A stretch of 64,000 nt of DNA from contig CM046879.1 of NCBI GenBank assembly GCA_025667525.1, forward strand, positions 385,911,039-385,975,038, in the 5' to 3' direction. The notes below the pieces were generated by a model that did not search any database, was not told the origin of the DNA, and saw only the letters and a list, made by a program, of their open reading frames with translations. The DNA is from Glebionis coronaria. Taxonomy: Eukaryota > Streptophyta > Magnoliopsida > Asterales > Asteraceae. Both the position numbers and the translations under genes were made by a program. The stretch's first letter is position 1. Every line of letters begins with the position of its first letter. Of this stretch, positions 60,217-64,000 are shown piece after piece.

Positions 60217-61181
60217 ACAACAATCCGAAAATGGAGATATGAGCCAAAACTTCAATAAGCACACTTAACGGAATCTCAAACAACTCAATAAGCATAAATT
60301 TGACAACTTTTGAAATATGAAATTCGTAAACTTTATAAAAGAAACTTTAAAAAGGTTAAACTTTTTTAGAAAACTAAAAACAATCAGCTAAACACCAAAT
60401 AAGCCAATAAGCATGAATAGCTCAAAGCTTAATCCGTGTAAGACTTAGAAAAGCATAAAAAGATGAACTTTTTAATCAAATAAACCATAAGATTAAGCAA
60501 AATCAATGATTAATCCGAACCATAATCAAATCAAAGACAAGAAAAGTAGGATGAGAATGATAAAGAAAAGCTTGATTAAAGGAAAATAAAGATTAACAAT
60601 AAAATGAACTTACTTGGAATTAAAAGGCAAGAAATTTAAGACATGAAATTAAAATGACATGTAAATAAATGGTAAAAGGAATGAAAATGGTGGAAAGACT
60701 AATTTGTCAAATTAGCTAACAAAACTAAATGTGGTGAATTGAAAGGTATTTATAGTGATTAGGGAGGTTAAGCATGTGTTGCTTCCTTCTTTCTTTCTTT
60801 CTCGTCTTTTAAGTTCTTCGACTTTTTCGACTTTGTCTCGGGATTAATTAAACTCGTCTTATAATTTCTTCACTTATTTAGACTTGAGTTCTTCGGCTTT
60901 ATTAAACTTTCGTCTTTATACTTTTCTTTGATAAATCTTTAGAATAAGCCTTGGACTTCCGTTCTTTTTGCACTCTTGATCTTTTGACTTCGTCTTTTGT
61001 CTTTTTCTTCGATAAAAGCTCGTGAAAGCCCGTGTTTTCTTCCCTTTTCACATTTTGGTCCTAAATCACAACAAAAACACAAACCACGCATAATTCCGCC
61101 ATTTACGACTTAAAATACACGTTTTGGCTTAGTTATTATTGTAATAAAGTGGTAAAAGGATAAGTGTTTTCACACTTATTA

Positions 61182-63243
61182 AATCCCCTACACTTGACCA
61201 TTACAATGTCCTCATGCAATGCATTAGTTACAAAGCAAGTTTTATATTTTCCATCATAATCAATCCACGTTGGCCTTTATTAAATAGATAGGAAATTATA
61301 AAATATTCAAAGGAAGAAAACAAGTAACAAGATCAAAAACGTACCTTAGGGTTTTGGAATGTCATGAATGATTATCATCCTCAAGTTTCACGTTCCCCAT
61401 ACCAAGCTTAAAATCGAGATCATTGTTATTATAAGTTATCAAACTAACATGAACTCATGTGGGCCAATTATTCACTTAGACTTCCTTATTCCTAGGTGTA
61501 TCTCTTATATTTTATTATTGTCTTGAATGATCACGAGGATGCATTGCTGACTTATTTCGATAGTTATTTAGGCTGAAAATAAAGTAGGACTATTTAATCA
61601 ATAGTTAGCTAAAGGATAAAATCTTTTAAAACTGCTTCTCGGGACCTCATAAAGTTCATATGTTGGCATAACTCGCTTCACGATTTGAGACCTTTCTCGG
61701 AACGATATTTGGCAGCGACTTCATACTTCAAATCTTGAGAGACGTTCATGAAATTATGGTCTTCTCTTCATATTAGGAATTTCTTCACTTGAACTTTTTG
61801 AGAATTCTTCATATTTGGACCACGACTTCTTCATTTTTCTCCAATCTCTATTTCGGACTTTGATATACAACGGTCCGCCTCCTTTTTAGAACTTGGATCT
61901 ATTTATCCTCATACCTTTTTAGGGCCTTTTTGGATAGACTTCTCCATGATCTTTTGGGGAGTATTTGCTTTTCGTCATGTGTCTTGATCCTTCATATTGA
62001 TTTTTGATAAATGATTCTTCACATCACTTGGGATCTTTAGCAACAATTGTAGCCCTCATGCCTTGTTAGGGCCTTTTCGGACTCGCCAATCTTCGCATCC
62101 CGCTTCAATAAGTTATGCCTTGGCTATGAACTCTAATTAATACCGAGCAACTTTTAAACGATCTTGGGCTAGAAGCTAAGTAACTTTTCAAATCGTACGA
62201 CCTTATTTATTGCAATTAAATTTATTAACAAGCGATGGGAGAAAAAACTTATAATCAACTCACATAAATTCACGAAAGAATCCAAACTTATAATTGACTC
62301 TATCATCTCTCGTTCTCCACAATTTAAAATCTCAAGGAATGAGACTCGTGGATGCTTAGCCAATTAAATCAAAGTTTTGGGTTTTCGAGTCATCTATAGG
62401 ATCTTGCAAACTCTTAGACTTTTTCATGTTTAGAATTATCATTTTAAAGTTCCCTTGATAATCGACTCTCTGGGATCATTTTTAGGAACTTGCGAAAAGT
62501 TCTTGTTCTTAACCCGTGAGAGTTATGACTTTCGCGTTTTAAAGTTCCCTATATAAAAGCCTAGCAAAACTTGACTTAAACACGTTAAGGATACTAGCTA
62601 GAGTAAACTTGGATCAGTAAACTCAGATTGAGTCAAAAGATTCATGACATTGAAAAATTAAAACCACTTTATTAAAAATTTATTCTAGCAACGAAAGTAA
62701 ATAACAATAACAAAGGAAAAACTACTAGGCCAAAATAGATCAAAAATTTTGAAAAATGTCGAAAAATCAATTTTCCGGTTAAAATGAGGACAAATGCAAG
62801 GAAAAGACCACTTAACTTCGATAGAAGTCCCCCTACACTTAATATAAACATTGTCCTCAATGTTTAAGCATGTGGGAGTAAACTCCCCTACACTTAGGAC
62901 ATTGTGCATGGTGTTTAAATCTTGGTAAGGAAGAGACAACTAAAGTGATTCCCATTTTAATATTGAAAAAAAAAATATAAAATAGTGAATCAAAAGAGTT
63001 TAGGATAAAACCAGGAAGACGGGTACATGGAATCACGGGTCGTCAAAAGTCATCAAGAATGTATCTTTGAAAGCTCGAATCCCTACACATGATAAGAAAG
63101 AAGACAACAAACACATACAAGGGTCTCCCCCTACACTTATTATAAGAATAGATAAAGATAGATAGATAATCGGGTTGCCTCCCGAGAAGCGATTGTTTTT
63201 GTTAACCGAGTCGCGAGCCTGACTCGTCCCAGATATAAATGGT
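61182..63243 (-). other. E4 polypurine tract and 3' non-coding region
   Basis: Minus GTGTAGGGGATT abuts the LTR. A hairpin CATTACAATG/CATGCAATG with loop TCCT is at 61199-61221 (one mismatch, one bulge), and a perfect 8-bp AAACATTG/CAATGTTT hairpin is at 62846-62865. The paired CCTCATRCC...AGGG motif is at 61907 and 62054. No gene. Confidence 0.72.
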
Positions 63244-64000
63244 CTATGGGGAAGCCTCGAATGTGATACCGGGATCAAAGACCTTGTCCTCGTTCCCGGA
63301 GGAAAATAATAAAGGAGAGGCTGGAGGGTAAGTTTTGAACGGCATAAAAGTCGTCTCAACATACAAAAAGTATGTGAGGTTGCGATCCACGGGAGGTGGG
63401 GTGGGTAAAGTAAGCAAATTGTCATTCCCCAAAGACAATTGATGCTCAGAAAGCGGCAAAGCCGTAAGGTTATCAATTATAAAATGGTCAATGTCACCTC
63501 CCGGGTCAAAGCACTCATCCTCATGAACGTTAATCTCTTCGATTTCTTCATCATCGATAGGGGCGTCAAACCAAGGTTTGTCGTTCCCCTCATTGAGGAT
63601 TTTAGAAACTCGCTCGAAAAGATCACGATCAAGTACGAGTCCATCATTCATTTGTGGGGATTGTTGATAAGTTAAATCCGCACGAATGTGGTAAACGTAA
63701 TTCTCATTTGAGGAGTGTTGATTAGGTAACTCCTCGAGAATTGGATGATTGGTCAAGTGTGTTGGTCCGTCATTATTAAGAAAATAAGACGTTCCAACTC
63801 ATCAAGTTCGGCCTCGACGTTGGAAAAATCGACCTCACTTGTAGGAAGAAGTGGAGGTAAAAGAGCTAGCTCTCGTTCGATAATTTCTGCAATCTCGGGC
63901 TCGAATTGGAAATCATTATTAAAAGCGACCTCGTCCTTAAGCTCAATAAAAGTAGGGACATCACAAACCTCCTCAAATAAGTTGTCGAGACCAAATTCAC
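63244..64000 (-). pseudogene. E4 polyprotein C-terminal part (runs off right edge)
   Basis: From the right, a frame with E-R-E-L-A-L-L-P-P-L shifts near 63775 into one with P-I-L-E-E-L-P-N-Q, D-R-D-L-F-E-R-V-S-K-I-L and a final N-E-D-K-V-F-D-P-G-I, eight residues from the stop. It is homologous to the E3 tail but lacks the T-P-S-S-H-R...G-E-A-P-Y-V-P block. The protease would be just beyond the window. Confidence 0.78.

Larger units (their letters stand above)
59084..61181 (-). repeat. E4 3' LTR (about 2.1 kb)
   Basis: The start is inferred from the loss of E5 coding sense (TGAAATTTAG at 59084). The end CACTTATTA is the same as in the solo LTR and is followed by the purine tract. A TATA-like TATAAATACC is on minus at 60745-60754. 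The start could be off by up to about 15 bp. Confidence 0.75.
59084..64000 (-). mobile_element. E4: Athila-like RT-less element, 3' LTR and interior 3' half
   Basis: The LTR (59084-61181), purine tract, 2-kb non-coding region and the C-terminal part of a polyprotein run to the right edge. Protein and 3' region are close to E3 and E2. Its LTR is from a different lineage, related to the solo LTR at 38703-39748. The presumed target duplication is GGGTC (59079-59083); its partner is outside. Confidence 0.82.

Noticed and set aside
1..64000. CRISPR arrays, operons or bacterial elements
   Set aside because: No regular spacer-repeat pattern. Everything recognisable is plant retroelement sequence.

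Overview
This window is a piece of plant nuclear genome made almost wholly of nested LTR retrotransposons. I see no host gene, no rRNA or functional tRNA gene and nothing prokaryotic. The evidence is plant-type primer binding sites (initiator-Met and TGGCGCC types), chromovirus Tekay-like, Athila-like and Sirevirus-like proteins, multi-kilobase LTRs and many decayed reading frames. From memory, the Gag and Pol sequences look most like those of Asteraceae (Tanacetum/Chrysanthemum relatives). That host assignment is inference.

Every LTR element I can orient reads on the minus strand, so 5' parts lie to the right. The bottom layer is E5, a Tekay-like Ty3/gypsy element (54524-59083 visible). Its 3' LTR was hit by E3, an Athila-like element lacking RT (44771-54523). 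Its protease was hit by E4, a second such element (59084-64000, running off the right edge). E3 was hit in its 3' untranslated region by a Sirevirus-like Ty1/copia element (19615-44770). The Sirevirus in turn holds E2, a third RT-less Athila-like element complete with both LTRs and a TTGGC target duplication (21217-35683); a solo-LTR-like insertion (38703-39748, duplication GTAGC); an 864-bp structured insertion flanked by ATCAGC (20150-21013); and E1, another Tekay-like gypsy element (19614 leftward past the window edge). E1 is split by a 12.5-kb LARD-like element with two 4,014-bp LTRs, a 4.45-kb non-coding interior and duplication TAAGA (1422-13900). A 552-bp hAT-like element with an 8-bp duplication sits in one LTR of E2 (22789-23340).

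No element here is clearly autonomous. E1, E5 and the Sirevirus carry stops, frameshifts and insertions. E2, E3 and E4 encode Gag plus an aspartic protease and then a conserved tail of unknown function in place of RT, RNase H and integrase. The LARD encodes nothing visible. The non-autonomous ones would need enzymes from relatives (Athila for E2-E4, probably Tekay for the LARD).

The most interesting signals are structural. A hairpin in the E2 and E3 LTRs keeps its flanks while its 10-bp stem is almost fully replaced with base pairing kept. Small hairpins with a GAGGA/GGGGA-type loop lie near the polypurine tracts of both Tekay-like and Athila-like elements. The 864-bp insertion holds five imperfect repeats whose internal stems covary. 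The RT-less Athila-like group shares a protein tail ending in a FDPGI motif.
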